A model generated the notes under the pieces. The model did not search any database and was not told the origin of the DNA. It worked only from the letters and a program-made list of their open reading frames with translations. A program made the position numbers and the translations under genes. DNA of 64,000 nt, from contig OZ005690.1 of NCBI GenBank assembly GCA_963930775.1, forward strand, positions 13,046,411 to 13,110,410. Reading direction: 5' to 3'. Within the stretch, counting starts at the first letter, position 1, and the number at the start of each line of letters is the position of its first letter. Of the stretch, positions 1-11,369 are shown piece by piece. Source of the DNA: Cliona cf. orientalis (Eukaryota > Porifera > Demospongiae > Clionaida > Clionaidae).

Positions 1-356
1 AAATGTGCCCACCCACGCGTCCCTATACTTTTGTGTACAAATTTTGCGCGCCACCTGGCCTGGTCGCAAAGGATAATTTTCACGCTCTAATGGCGCGCCA
101 CCCAGCACTCGTAATTATTTTTTCATGGCGCGTTAATTAGATCGGATACGGTATCAGCACCCCTTCATAAAGTGATAGGGTGTTACAGCAGCACTCTACA
201 AATGAAAATACAAAGGTGGGATGCTATCATAGCATCCTAACAGTGTAGGGATGTATAGTGGATGTACAAATCTTGTTTGTATAATATTATACTTTTTGAC
301 CCTGCCCTACTTTAGACGTCCTTCAATTTTTATGCTTGTATAATAATATTATTATA
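1..356. other. Gene-free leader sequence
   Basis: I see no coding region here. Around 235-340 the sequence (GTAGGGATGTATAGTGG followed by a T-rich stretch) resembles 52187-52290, so this is probably the edge of a dispersed repeat. Its boundaries cannot be set from this window. Confidence 0.5.
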
Positions 357-1210
357 CATGGAGAATACACAAAGTGCACAAGACACAGGGAATGCACGAC
401 ATACATGCAGAGAATGCACAAACACAAAACATGGAGGGAACACAGAAGATACACAGAATGCTCAAGGTACAGAGAATGTATATACCAGTAATATAGAATG
501 CACAAAATATACAAGACACAGGAATGCATAAGATACACTGACACATGCATATAATACATAGGACGCACAAAATACAGAGAATGCACTTGATACAGAGAGA
601 ATACACAAGACCCGGAGAATGCACAAGATACGGAGAATGCACAAGACACAGAGAATGCATAAGACACAGAGAATACACAAGATACAGAGAATGCACAAGA
701 TACTGGGAATGCAAAAAATACAGAGAATTATACACAAGACACGGAGAATGCACAAGACACAGAGAATGCATGCACAAGATACAGAGAATACACAAGACCT
801 GGAGAATGCACAAGATACGGAGAATGCACATTGTCAAAATACGGAGAATGCACAAGACACAGAGAATGCACAAGATAGCTACTAGATATGCAAAAAATGC
901 ACAAGACACGGAGAATGCACAAGATACGAAGAATGCACAAGATACTGAGAATGCACAAGACATGGAGAATGCACAAGAGACAGAGAATACTCAAGATACA
1001 TGTATATATAGGGAATGCACAAGACACTGAGAATGCACAAGACATAGAGAATGCACTAGATACTGGGAATGCAGAAGACACGGAGAACGTACAAGATACA
1101 GAGAATGCACGAGACATGGAAAATGCACGAGATACAAAGAATGCACAAGATACAAAGAATGCACAAACCTGACACAGAGAATACACAAGATACACAGAAT
1201 GCATAAGATA
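357..1210. repeat. 18-bp minisatellite array
   Basis: This is a tandem array of roughly 47 diverged copies of an 18-bp unit close to GAGAATGCACAAGATACG. Because 18 is a multiple of three, several frames stay open on both strands: the plus strand reads as repeats of ENAQDT and the minus strand as repeats of AFSVSC. There is no credible start, splice site or polyadenylation signal, and the frames drift with small indels. I read it as a non-coding minisatellite. Confidence 0.9.
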
Positions 1211-1979
1211 TTATAGAGAAAATATAAAGTTAAAATTGAGTAGTATGTTGTATGGCATGTAATAATATTACAGTAATATTAAATAATTAGTATATGAATA
1301 ATATCATTAACATTAATTTTAACTTTCACTTTCTAGATACAACTTACATGAGGTCACTACTACTATTGTTGAATAACATTAACTGTATTAGTGGGTGTGG
1401 TTGATTTTTGCAATTCCGCAAGTATTAGTACCAGTAGGGGGTAGTAGCCAAATCGCAAAATTAAGTACTCGTAATTAAACCTGTCCTTTCTCGCGTTCGT
1501 GGTGGGATCTGGAAACGAGACTACGCTCAGACATAATTATTATGTCATTCCTGTATTCGATATCTACACTGAATTCCATTCCAGTCCACATCTATAATTC
1601 CGAGCGAAGCGAGGTCTCTACTCGGACTCAGACCGAAATGTATGGCTTCATCCATATTCCTCGCATTCTTGTAAAATATTGTTCTTGCTCGCCATATTGA
1701 GTTGCTTTCCATTGCCAACTGTCAGATTACCAAACATGGATTTCTATCCTCACAAGAACACAGAGCGGCTACAAGTCAGCAGATTTGCCGGATTTTACCT
1801 ATCTTGTTCAAAAGTTCGCGTCATCTTTATGTATCTTCGCCCATCTTCCCGATCGCCTCTTGCCGCTTCTTTGTGCTCCTGGTACACGTCAAACATGGAT
1901 TTCTCTGAAAACTTAATACCACCAATGCTCTGCCAGTTAAACTGTTTTGGTGAACTGTACTCCCTCGATGGCTCTAATC
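1211..1979. other. Gene-free, repeat fragments
   Basis: No gene is recognised. Positions 1480-1530 contain a degenerate MITE end (GGGATCTGGAAACGAGACTA). Positions 1595-1745 resemble 22340-22500, including a GAGCGAAGCGAGG motif and the phrase AAACATGGATTTCT, which also recurs near 1889 and 23350. These are pieces of one dispersed repeat. Confidence 0.5.
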
Positions 1980-2021
1980 ATAGATATTATAGACTACGTA
2001 AACGTAGTCTATAATATCTAT
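1980..2021. repeat. 42-bp palindrome
   Basis: Two 19-bp arms (starting ATAGATATTATAGACTACG) are perfect reverse complements around a 4-base loop. No TSD is evident. It is probably a fold-back remnant. Confidence 0.8.
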
Positions 2022-2859
2022 GCTCTAATGTGCGACCCACAAAAAATGGTCGCCCCTTGTTGACGGTCGTACATTAGAATACTTAAAATTAGAGGAAATT
2101 CCATGGGTTATACACACTACTAGGAAATCCATGTGCAAATTGTATTTGAAAAATACGTGGATTTTAGACCAATTCATTCATAATTCCATTAAGTGTACAT
2201 GTAAAAAACGCTTGAAAATCGCATGAAATTGTGCCACGTTTTTGATTGAAAACGGCTCAAAATATGTTTTAATATCAGATGAATATCAGATGAATACCAT
2301 AGGAAATAATAGACATGGGAATATATTTATGGATAAATAATAAATGAAATACATATGAATCAAGTGAAAAATGTTGGAATAATAATCACAGGAAAAATTT
2401 GGTAAATATTTGAATTGGATAATATTATGTAAAAAATGTGGTAAAATATTGAATCATGTAAAAAAGGAGGATTAAAATATTAATCATGACAATTAGTACC
2501 ATTGACTCGCCTAATACAGTCTCTTGGGCAGCATCCGTTCATGGCTGGCCTTCCTGGTTCCTGCTGTGGAAACTGATCTGATTTTTTTTCTCTTTTCCAG
2601 AGGAAATTATCATTTCTCTGCATATAGATAGGTTATGCATTGATCAGTATAATAATAATAATAATATTATGGATGATATAAGTTTAATCCATTGAGTAAA
2701 ATATACATTACACCAGCCAATTGCAAAGGCTTATATGGACTCTTGGTTCATGCAGCCTTGACATCACTAATATCAGTAAATTTACAGAGGAAGTTTTATG
2801 CACATTCAGTGTGTAGCTACCTAGCTTTGGCCTGGAAGGAGGAAAAGGTATCGCATGTG
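2022..2859. other. AT-rich gene-free stretch
   Basis: AT-rich sequence with no ORF, splice structure or RNA gene that I recognise. Confidence 0.4.
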
Positions 2860-3130
2860 CATGCACCAACTAGTCTACCCCTAGAAAACCCGGGATGCTG
2901 CGAACGACTGTACACTTTTTACCCTCCTCCTGCAGCCTAGAGTATACGAGGCTACACCAAATATGACATTGCCTCGTACCATTGCCCACGGGAGGTGGGT
3001 GAAAAGGCATACAGTCTTTTGTGGCACCCCAGGTTTTCTTGGGGTAGTTGGTACACGTGCGTGTAATAGGTACAAGACCCTTTTTCCTCCCCTCAAAGGG
3101 CCTGGCTATGAGGCTAGTAGCTACCAGACC
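2860..3130. repeat. Degenerate fold-back repeat
   Basis: The segment around 2867-2925 (CACCAACTAGTCTACCCC, then GAAAACCCGGG) is an imperfect inverted copy of 2995-3055 (GGTTTTCTTGGGGTAG, then TTGGTAC). The right flank holds ends of the GGCCTGG...GAGGCTA type. It appears to be an old fold-back element of the TAGCCTCGT MITE group. The ORFs across it on both strands are a by-product of the symmetry. Confidence 0.55.
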
Positions 3131-3326
3131 CTTCTCTTTCCACCCCATCCGCTCAGATGATAATACAGTATGCAATATACCTTCAGTTGGTATCACCTTA
3201 CTCATCAAATCATTGTCATCACATCATGATTAGTGCCACTGCAACACAATTTGCCCAGCAGACATTCCTTCATTCTCTACATAGAAGAATTAATATTACT
3301 ATAGTTAGGGAACCAACTTACATGTG

Positions 3327-3919
3327 TAGCCTCGTACCTAGGCCCTTTGAGGAGGAGGAGAAGGGCATGGTATACACTGTACGTGCATGTGTTAAGTATA
3401 TGGAGCATTTCCTAGTATAATTTGTCGGATATTGTCGCTATCATGTAGTCGGATGAGTACAGACAAGGTATACTAAGCATCCAAAGTAGGGACTCGATAT
3501 TTCTATAGTCTCAGTATCGTATGGCAGACTTTCTTTGCTCTCATATGACTTTAAATTGAGCTTCAGAGATCTGATCATGAAAGTCCCTTAATTTGCTGCC
3601 ATTGGATAACTGCCTCGGTATCGCGGTATCGATACTTCTGATTATTCATCTTACTAAACGTGAGTACGTCACTGTCCTTCTAGCTTCTTTATTGATCTTC
3701 TGTCGATGTTGCTCGCTTGTGCTATATAGCTAAATTGGTCGTAGCAGGCATCTTTAGCCCGAAATGCTGCCAACAAAATGATTTTTCAAGTAGTAGATCA
3801 AGGTTCACGTTATGGACAAAAATACGAATTCCCAGCTTTTACTAAAATTTAATAACACATGCACACAGTGTGTACCAGGCCCTTTTTCCTCCTTCTCAAA
3901 AGGCCTGGGTACAAGGCTA
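3327..3919. mobile_element. MITE with TAGCCTCGTAC ends
   Basis: The left end TAGCCTCGTACCTAGGCCC is mirrored at the right end, GGCCTGGGTACAAGGCTA. The inverted repeats run about 65 bp inward, as far as ACACATGCACACAGTGTGT. No gene lies inside. I cannot find a clean TSD, so the insertion is old or an end is damaged. Tip and repeat style match the AcademH-like element at 44906-51027. Confidence 0.65.
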
Positions 3920-4518
3920 AGAACCAATTGTATCCATCACAAGAACTAAAGCCAAGGAAAGCATGCCGGGGGAAAAGAGAAAGAGACAGAGAGAGGGAGG
4001 GGGCACTAATTAGAAAATAAAGGACAAACTAACAAATTTAGAGCTGACTGAGGATTGCTAGCGTATTTAGCTACATTTATACTTACCTACTTGTTGGCTT
4101 GTGACTGATGATCTCAACGTTGATTTCGGTCTAGAGCCTTCTTATCACACAGCTTAGTAAATCAACCTCCTTGACATCGGTGGCGCTTTATCCGTATCGG
4201 CTAGATAGTTTAATGAAAACCTTGAGACTCTCGATGTTTATTAGCCTTCTTTATTGACCATTTCTTCATCATGTAGCAAGCTATATATATAGCTACCTGC
4301 TGCCTAGGCTGCATTCAAATTCAAAATTTAAACTTCCCTCCTGATCACGTGATACTAGCATTGACAATGATGTCATATTTTTCACACAAAATTAAATGGT
4401 CGGAATGATTTAAATATAATTCAATTGCAGTTGGAATTTTTCACACATAAAAATGTTGAAGTATAGTTCAAATATTATTATTCATACATGCACTGAAAGA
4501 AGTACATAATAGTTAGAT
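3920..4518. other. Gene-free stretch
   Basis: No coding region recognised. There is a short purine-rich GA tract near 3965-4000. The end contains TTCAAATATTATTATTC, which recurs in diverged form at 5640-6010. Confidence 0.4.
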
Positions 4519-4640
4519 ACTGTTTAGGAGGTTTCTACGTGATTTAGAAGACCGAAGGGCTCTATGTAGAATCCCGAGCGAAGCGAGGGTTCTACTGAGC
4601 CCTGAGGTCTTCTAAATCACGTAGAAACCGACTAAACAGT
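4519..4640. repeat. Long hairpin, TTTCTACGTGATTTAGAAG type
   Basis: Arms beginning ACTGTTTAGGAGGTTTCTAC and ending in its near reverse complement enclose a loop of about 50 bp. Similar hairpins at 37018-37120 and 52672-52774 carry TCTCTACG..ATTTACACA in the same place. The three form a structural family of about 100-120 bp with no coding capacity. Confidence 0.7.
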
Positions 4641-4744
4641 GTCTATAGCAACTTTAGATCCTAGCAACAATGCCCATAGGCTTGACATATAAACTGCTGC
4701 CTAGCAACAATCCTAACCACAGGCAACAATATTTTACAGGTTTA

Positions 4745-5537
4745 GCGTAAAGTACCAATTATCGGCACCTAAATTTGCCCCGCGCATAACTTACCAGCAG
4801 AACAACCTATGATGATGGTTCTTGCACCAAAAGGTAGGTTTTTAACTCAATATACTATACCACAAATCCAAGGCTATAGATACAGTTCTTCGCGAAACTA
4901 TGGGCAGCACAGCCAAGGTATCAAAAAATCAGATATCGGCACCCCGTACGTATTATCGGCACCCCATAGTACTGCCTATACTCAATTATCGGTACCAGCA
5001 AGCTTTCGTGTATCTTGACACTTATCACTTACTTGGAAAATTCTGAAAAAAATTCCACAGGTTCCTTTCAATGTGCTCCACTAACAGTAGCGTTTAAAGA
5101 GAGTGAATCTTTCCATTCGCTACGTAATAGCTGAAATTACATCCAAAAATACACAAAATTTTCTCTTAGATATGATCGGCGTTAGTCTGACACTTTGTAG
5201 GCTAAACTCTAGCTTCTGGCAATAGCCTGAAGCTATAGAACTCATAAATAGTAACTTCAAGACTCAGTGGAGACTACCAGACAACAAAATAGCAAAAAAT
5301 TCTATCCCAAAAATTCGGCTAGCAAACTGGGGGTCGAAGGTCACTTTCTTGGGCTCTATGGGTCCGTTGCCACGCCTACATAACGGCTGTTGGCCTTAAA
5401 ACGTCCTGTTTACTTCCCTTCGAGAGATAGCACGAGTTTTTGTTCCAGGACCGTAAACGGGTCTGTAATTTCCCGTAAAATTTGCCGTAAACGCTGGTGC
5501 CGATAATTGATACATGCCGATAATCGGTCGTTTACGC
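4745..5537. mobile_element. TA-flanked MITE, GCGTAAA ends
   Basis: Inverted ends GCGTAAAGTACCAATTATCG and, in reverse, GCGTAAACGACCGATTATCG are both flanked by TA. The motif ATTATCGGCACC repeats inside. There is no gene. TA flanks point to a Tc1/mariner-type MITE. Outer sequences at 4649-4663 and 5635-5650 are also inverted copies (AACTTTAGATCCTAG), so this element may sit inside an older fold-back. Confidence 0.6.
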
Positions 5538-5539
5538 TA

Positions 5540-6047
5540 TATGGAAAATTTACAGGTTTATATGAGGTTTTTACAGGTTTATATGAGAAGTAGATACCTG
5601 CTCCTGACCAATCAGATAACAGTATTTGTTACAACTAGGATCTAAAGTTCAAATATATATTATTCCTATAGATCTATGCACTGAAAAGTTTCACATATTT
5701 TAGTGATATACAATTCAAGTATCATTCATATACACCTCAATTATTGTTTGAATTCTTTTCATATGTTAAAGTACATTTCAAATATTATTCATATACAACA
5801 AAATAATATTTGAAAAGTTTCACATGAAATTAGTATAAATTTTGATATTTTTCACACACATATATAATAATTTGCGAGATATGTTTCAAATATTTTTCCA
5901 ACAATAAATAAAAAAATTCAAACAACGACTTGCAAGAGAAGCACCAGACATCTTATAAATTCAAGCACCATTCAAACATCATTCTATTGTTCATATACAT
6001 TTCAAATATTTATCCCACACGTTTCAAGCAAAGATAGTGTAGTAGTG
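5540..6047. other. AT-rich diverged repeat
   Basis: Variants of TTCAAATATTATTCATATAC recur irregularly. No gene seen. Confidence 0.4.
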
Positions 6048-6146
6048 ACATGGGATTGATTTAAGCCAAGGATCCCATGGGTTATACATGGGACTGAATT
6101 ATTAATTCATAACCCATGGGATCCTTGACTTAAATCAATCCCATGT
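6048..6146. repeat. Inverted repeat
   Basis: Left and right arms are near-perfect reverse complements: one begins ACATGGGATTGATTTAAG and the other ends CTTAAATCAATCCCATGT. Each arm also contains CCCATGGGTTAT. The total is about 99 bp, and no TSD is visible. Confidence 0.75.
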
Positions 6147-6543
6147 ATAACCCATGGAGTCATCTACTCCATGTGTTATACATGGGATTGTTTTAAATCA
6201 ACTTAATTTGACTTAAATTGCCGATATAATACGTGTACCTTAACTATTATCAGGGAAGATTTTAAGTCAACCTTCAAAAACACTAAAAACGGTACAAAAC
6301 GTCTTAATTTGAACTTTGACTTAAAATGATCCCAATGGCAAAGATAACGTCACCTTTGTGAGTTAATGCCAAGTATTTATAAGCCTTGCACAGCAGACGA
6401 GCGTGCGGACAATTACAGTGTATATGCATGCTGATTAGCTCCACCCACTCATCTCAAGGTACGGCTCCCGAACCAAAACACACCATGTAGATCTAACCCA
6501 TTTTGTCACGATTATAATATATACGTGCACCAAACAGCAATGA

Positions 6544-6655
6544 GACTAACCCTGCTAACCATACGATACCCAAAACCCAACCCTACCTAGCTACTCTGCC
6601 GAACTAACCCTGCTAACCATACCATAGCCGAAACCCAACCCTTCCTACCTATACC
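6544..6655. repeat. Tandem duplication, 58-bp period
   Basis: CTAACCCTGCTAACCATAC occurs at 6546 and again at 6604, and the following about 45 bases also align (CCAAAACCCAACCCT versus CCGAAACCCAACCCT). This is a simple local duplication. Confidence 0.7.
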
Positions 6656-7028
6656 CTACAGTTATGTAGATAATGGCGTATTTTAAGAAATATTGCCCTT
6701 AGACCTAAAGGGAAGATTTTACGCCAATGTTTCCCTTAGACCTAAGGCCACTACAATAAGATTCATTGTTTCCCATTTCATCAGGATGCTTGTGGCATGC
6801 GGGCGGGTACTCCATTATTCATTATTTCATTACCACAACCCTCTTGAGTTGAGTGTCTATACAAACCACAAGGGCTCTCTGCAATTCCATATATGGTAGT
6901 ACATACACAACTCATATGCCATAGACCAGCACACACACAGTACAGACATGTCACAAACCTATATGTGAAGTGATACAAAAGCAATACACAATCATATAGT
7001 ATAATATTATAAAAAAGCACTATTAAAT

Positions 7029-7051
7029 TGAGAGAGAGAGAGAGAGAGAGA
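7029..7051. repeat. GA microsatellite
   Basis: About eleven GA repeats. No function is evident. Confidence 0.85.
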
Positions 7052-7299
7052 AAGTGATACAAGACATAATAGTATAAATCCAGAGGTAGTTACAACACAG
7101 ACACAATTGAAATTTCAAGTAACGAGTCCCAAGTTTGTCATCTCTTGCCACTTTCAAATATTTTACCACTGTTGTAATGTAACGATAATATAATTGTCAT
7201 TAGTTTAGTAGGTTACATGTTTTGTATTAGCTTTTTAGCTATTCATGTTAACCTTGTTGCTATAATTGGCATCAGAAATATTATTATAGACAAACTAAA

Positions 7300-7850
7300 C
7301 ACTAAGTTATACACTAAGTAGAAAAAAATATAGAAAAATAATTCACAGGGGGGTTGAGAGCACTTGGGGAGATAATTTTTATATGGGCACGCAGAATGGG
7401 TTGAAATTAGAAATTTGACCTTGGGAAATTTTGATTCACGCCTTAGAATTAAAGTTATGGCCCTTTGAAGTTATCCCATATGTTTGTATAGGAAGCCATG
7501 CGTTTGCAATGTTTTGAGTCCCGGTGTGCGTTATTTAGAAAATCGCTAGGCCAGTGCATGTATAGGCTACCATGTAGCTGGTAGCATATGCAGAGGCTTG
7601 CTGAATGGATGAAGAATCAACCACAACAGTAGCTCTTTTTTGCTGAGAGGTAGGTGGTATAATACAGCTATACTGAGTTTTACATTGTGCATGCATGAAT
7701 GTGTGGGAAAGCTGAGAAATAATATAACTAAAATTATTTTGTGCTTTTCCCCTAGCCTTGTGTGTGTGCTGTGGTGATCTTAAGTACTAGTAGGAAGTAA
7801 TGTTTGCTGGGGCCACTGCTACTGAACCTCAATTTTGAATAATGCTGATC
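7300..7850. repeat. Dispersed repeat, copy 1 (CACTAAGTAG type)
   Basis: The copy opens with ACACTAAGTAGAAAAAAA, continues through GGGGGG, GGCACGCAGAATGGGT and CCCATATGTTTGT, and reaches GAGTCCCGGTGTGCGTTATT near 7520-7535. Related units occur at 9420-9670, 9700-9960 and 10140-10385. The 3' half of this copy (7540-7850) matches 10385-10770. No protein is encoded. Confidence 0.75.
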
Positions 7851-7868
7851 ATATACTCTGGGCTCTAC

Positions 7869-8219
7869 CTGTCTCATGCCCAGCCCCCTTTCACGCATGC
7901 GGAGAGAAGGAGTCTGGCCAAACGTGTATAGGGCCCGTGTCGCCTGTGCAACATACAGTGCGTGCCAATCAGATGCACGGATCAAGTCACATGATTGCAC
8001 GGGCATGAACAGAATACACATTAATGATTGTGCGCTTGTGCATTCGTACGAAATATAACCATCGGTATCTAAAGGAATGTTAATTTATTCGCGTTTCTTG
8101 TTCCCGCACACCATGAATACATGACGGCATACATTCCTCGGCGATACGGGCCCTATACACGTCAAGTTGGCCAGATCCCTTCTCTCCGCATGCGTGAAAG
8201 GGGGCTGGGCGCGAGAGTA
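7869..8219. mobile_element. MITE with degenerate 9-bp TSD
   Basis: Inverted ends contain CCCAGCCCCCTTTCACGCA (left) and its reverse complement (right). Inside, CTATACACG and CGTGTATAGG pairs are also inverted. Flanks GGGCTCTAC (7860-7868) and GGGCTCTCT (8220-8228) agree at 7 of 9 positions, consistent with an aged 9-bp TSD. A second copy is at 58472-58818. It is non-autonomous. Confidence 0.7.
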
Positions 8220-8247
8220 GGGCTCTCTATTTTATGGCTGTCCTATA

Positions 8248-9354
8248 CAGTGCTACTGGGCAAGAGAGTACATTTTTTTCTAACTTTGCATACAGACTTA
8301 TTTTGACCTACTATTAATAGAAATAGTGCTTTTAGCTGCAGTGTAAATGTGTAAAGCATGAAAGAAAGACCGCTCCGTAACAGAAGCTATGACGAACAAT
8401 GACGTTGAACTAACATCACGTGCACCATACATAGCAATACAAGCGATCAAAAATCGCGAGATCGAAGGCTATAGATAAGATGAGGTAAGTTTCTGAAGGT
8501 TGAGAATCGCTCTCGTATGTCTAGTTCTACACAATATTATTATCGTAGGTAGCTAATACGAGCGACCGTCAGACCGCCTAGTGAAGCGGTAACTGTCAAC
8601 CCCACAAAAATATTTCTGAGCTTTAAAAAGGCTTTTGGGCTGTCTATTGTTACTATCTTACCTCGCTTGGACGCCTTAGAAGCGAAGGGCTCCACGCGTT
8701 CAACGCTAAAACTCTGTTTTCGCTACCATCTCGTTCTTAGATCGCCAGTGGGCGTGGTCAATGAAAACATCACTATTGTGCACGTGCGTTTGGTACTACG
8801 TCATCAAGGCGGACTTCGACCCGTCTGAAGCAACCAGCGGAAATGTTTGCTTCCGGATTCGGCGCTCCCTGCAAAATATTCGCAGTTCCACAGATGTACT
8901 AGAATTATTAATGCATTAGGATGCATAGAATACAATATTGACTCTTAACTATGATATTCATGCAAAATTCACAACCTAACACTAACATAAATGTACCAAA
9001 TTTTCACTAAAATTTGACTATTATGGTTAATATCTCCAAGGCAGTTAGTAGTTAAGGCATCAAATTTGGTACAGAAGTACAACTCAATGGTACCTACCAG
9101 CAGGCCAAATCAAGGTTCTTAACTACAAGTGAAACTCAAGAATCACAACCTAACATAAAAATGCACAATTTTCGGACATTTTCCTCTCTAGATCCCAGAC
9201 GAAAGTTCATTACACTCCATAATTTGACATGTAGATAGTCCAATCATTGACCTAACTGTGTACAAAATTGAAACTGAATACATGCAAGATTCACATGTAA
9301 AATCTGCAGAAACCACACAGTGGTCAAAATGTACTCTCTTGCCTGGTAGCACTG
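8248..9354. mobile_element. 1.1-kb non-autonomous transposon, copy A
   Basis: The ends are inverted: CAGTGCTACTGGGCAAGAG at left and, in reverse, CAGTGCTACCAGGCAAGAG at right. No gene is present. A second copy at 27043-29131 is near-identical but carries a 993-bp insertion at the TTAA that is intact here at 8945-8948. CAGTG tips occur in several cut-and-paste superfamilies. The flanks share only TAT, so I do not assign a superfamily. Confidence 0.75.
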
Positions 9355-9419
9355 TATGCATTCCACCAGTACTTTGTGGTGTTTTCTGGACAATTATTTT
9401 TTTCTGCTTAGTGTATCGG

Positions 9420-9960
9420 CTTGCTTGTTACACACTAAGTAGAAAAAAACAAAATAAATTAATTCACGGGGGGTTTGGGAGCACTTGAGGAGATCATTTT
9501 TACATGGGCACGCAGAATGGGTCGTAACTAGAGATTTGACCTTGGGGAATTTTGATTCACACCCTAGAGTGAAAGTTACAACACTTTCAAGTTTCCCCAT
9601 ATGTTTGTGCAGGGAAGCCACGCATTTGCAATGTTTTGAGTCCCGGTGTGCGTTATTTAGAACGTGCTCGCATATCAGCGCATGCGCAGGGCATTAATGA
9701 GTCCCGGTGTGCGTTATTTAGAAAAAAAAAGGAGATTTTTAATTAATTAATTCAGGGGGGAACTGGGAACATTTGGGGACATAATTTTTGCACCGGCGCG
9801 CAGAATGGATCGAATGCAGAGATTTGACCTTCAGAAATTTTGATTTATGCCTTAGAATCAGTTACGGCCCTTTGAAGTTTCCCCATATGTTTGTACAGGG
9901 AAGCCATGCGTTTGCAATGTTTCCGCCCACGCGCGCACATAAACGTGACGACCTTTACCA
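9420..9960. repeat. Dispersed repeat, two adjacent units
   Basis: Two units of about 250 bp lie head to tail (about 9425-9670 and 9700-9960). They share GGGGGG..GGGAGCACTTG, GGCACGCAGAATGG and GTTTGCAATGTTT with 7300 and 10140. The phrase GAGTCCCGGTGTGCGTTATT occurs twice around 9640-9720. The spacing suggests a decayed tandem array. ORFs here are incidental. Confidence 0.65.
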
Positions 9961-10139
9961 ACTTTTTGACAAAATTGAAATTTAGGCTGCCTGCTTGCAT
10001 TGTATGGTTCCACTATGCACCCAGCTCGATTATATGGTGGTTTTTGGACAATTTTTTTTTCTGCTTAGTGTTCAGGTCGCCTTGTTAAACACTAAGTAGA
10101 AAAAAAAAAGATTTTTAATTAATTAATTCAGAAATTATA

Positions 10140-10770
10140 CACTAAGTAGAAATTACACACTAAGTAGAAAAAAAAATAAAATAAAAATTCATGGGGGGTT
10201 TGGGAGCACTTGGGGAGATAATTTTTACATGGGCACGCAGAATGGGTCGAAACTAGAGATTTGACCCTGGGGAATTTTGATTCATGTCTTAGAATTAAAG
10301 TTATGGCCCTTTAAAGTTTACCCATATGTTTGTACAGGGAAGCCATGTGTTTGCAATGTTTTGAGTCCCGGTGTGCGTTATTTAGAAAATCGCTAGTCCA
10401 GTACATGCATAGGCTACCATGGAGCTGGTATTGTATCCAGAGACTTGCTGAATGGATGAGGAATCAGTCACAACTGTAACTCTCCCGTTTTTGCTGAGGT
10501 AGGTGGGGTAATACAGCTATAGTTTTACATTGTGGATGTGTGGGAAAGTACATCTAGTTGAGAAACATAACTAAAATTGTTTTGTGCTTTTCCCCTAGCC
10601 TTGTGTGTGTGCTGTGGTGATCTTGAGTACTAGTACGAAGTAACGTGTTGCAGGGGCCACAGGTACTGAACCTCTTCGCCTAGCCTTGTGTGTGTGCTGT
10701 GATGATCTTGAGTACTAGTAGGAAGTAACATGTTGCAGCGGCCACTGGTACTGAACCTCTCAACACTGAT
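10140..10770. repeat. Dispersed repeat, longest copy with internal duplication
   Basis: This repeats 7300-7850 in the same order. Within it, the CCTAGCCTTGTGTGTGTGCT to CTGAACCTCT segment is present twice in a row (about 10595-10675 and 10680-10760), a tandem duplication of about 83 bp that the 7.3-kb copy lacks. Confidence 0.7.
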
Positions 10771-10977
10771 CATATACTCTGAGTTTTCTAGGCGGTTCTA
10801 TTAGGAGCATAGACGGCCTTGTTTCCGATTGTATGGGCATCCAGCTCAACTATGTGGTGGTTTCTGGACAATTTTTTTACAGTAATAATATTATTATTAT
10901 ACTGTAGCGCGTGAATATTATATACATGCATGTTTCTAATTATGTGGAACTTTTTGTGCTTAGTGTGCATGGTAGCT

Positions 10978-11047
10978 CCTTAGATGATTTCCAGCAAGCT
11001 CTAACTGCGCCTGCGGCGCAGTTAGAGTGGGTGGAAATCATCTAAGG
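10978..11047. repeat. 70-bp hairpin
   Basis: Outer arms CCTTAGATGATTTCCA and TGGAAATCATCTAAGG enclose inner arms CTCTAACTGCGCC and GGCGCAGTTAGAG. The palindrome is stem-forming along most of its length and has no coding capacity. Confidence 0.8.
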
Positions 11048-11365
11048 TACTTGGTATTGTTACTATGGTATACCAATGCTAAATCGTACAGGCACTGTAC
11101 ACTGATTAAATTATTGTGGGCTAGGGTAGCTGTTTTGAACATGACTTGACTATGGATGCTCTACTCTACTGAAGAATGGTTTTAGTTACATTAGATGTTG
11201 TTACCATAGTAATATATACCAAATGTACATAAGGTATTGCAGTGTATGTATCTGCATGGTAAACAATGGGCTATCCAGATAATAGGCGTACACCCCTATG
11301 GAGGAAGAGATTTATGTTCATTACCCTAAGTACCAATTGAAGTGCAAAGTAACCACTCAGGCCAG
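11048..11365. other. Gene-free stretch
   Basis: No feature recognised. Confidence 0.35.
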
Positions 11366-11369
11366 TTAA

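Noticed and set aside
323..1204. Long overlapping reading frames on both strands through the minisatellite
   Set aside because: They arise because an 18-bp unit preserves frame; the peptides are pure unit repeats with no start context, splice sites or domain.
357..1210. CRISPR-like array
   Set aside because: The units are contiguous with no unique spacers, and the window is eukaryotic.
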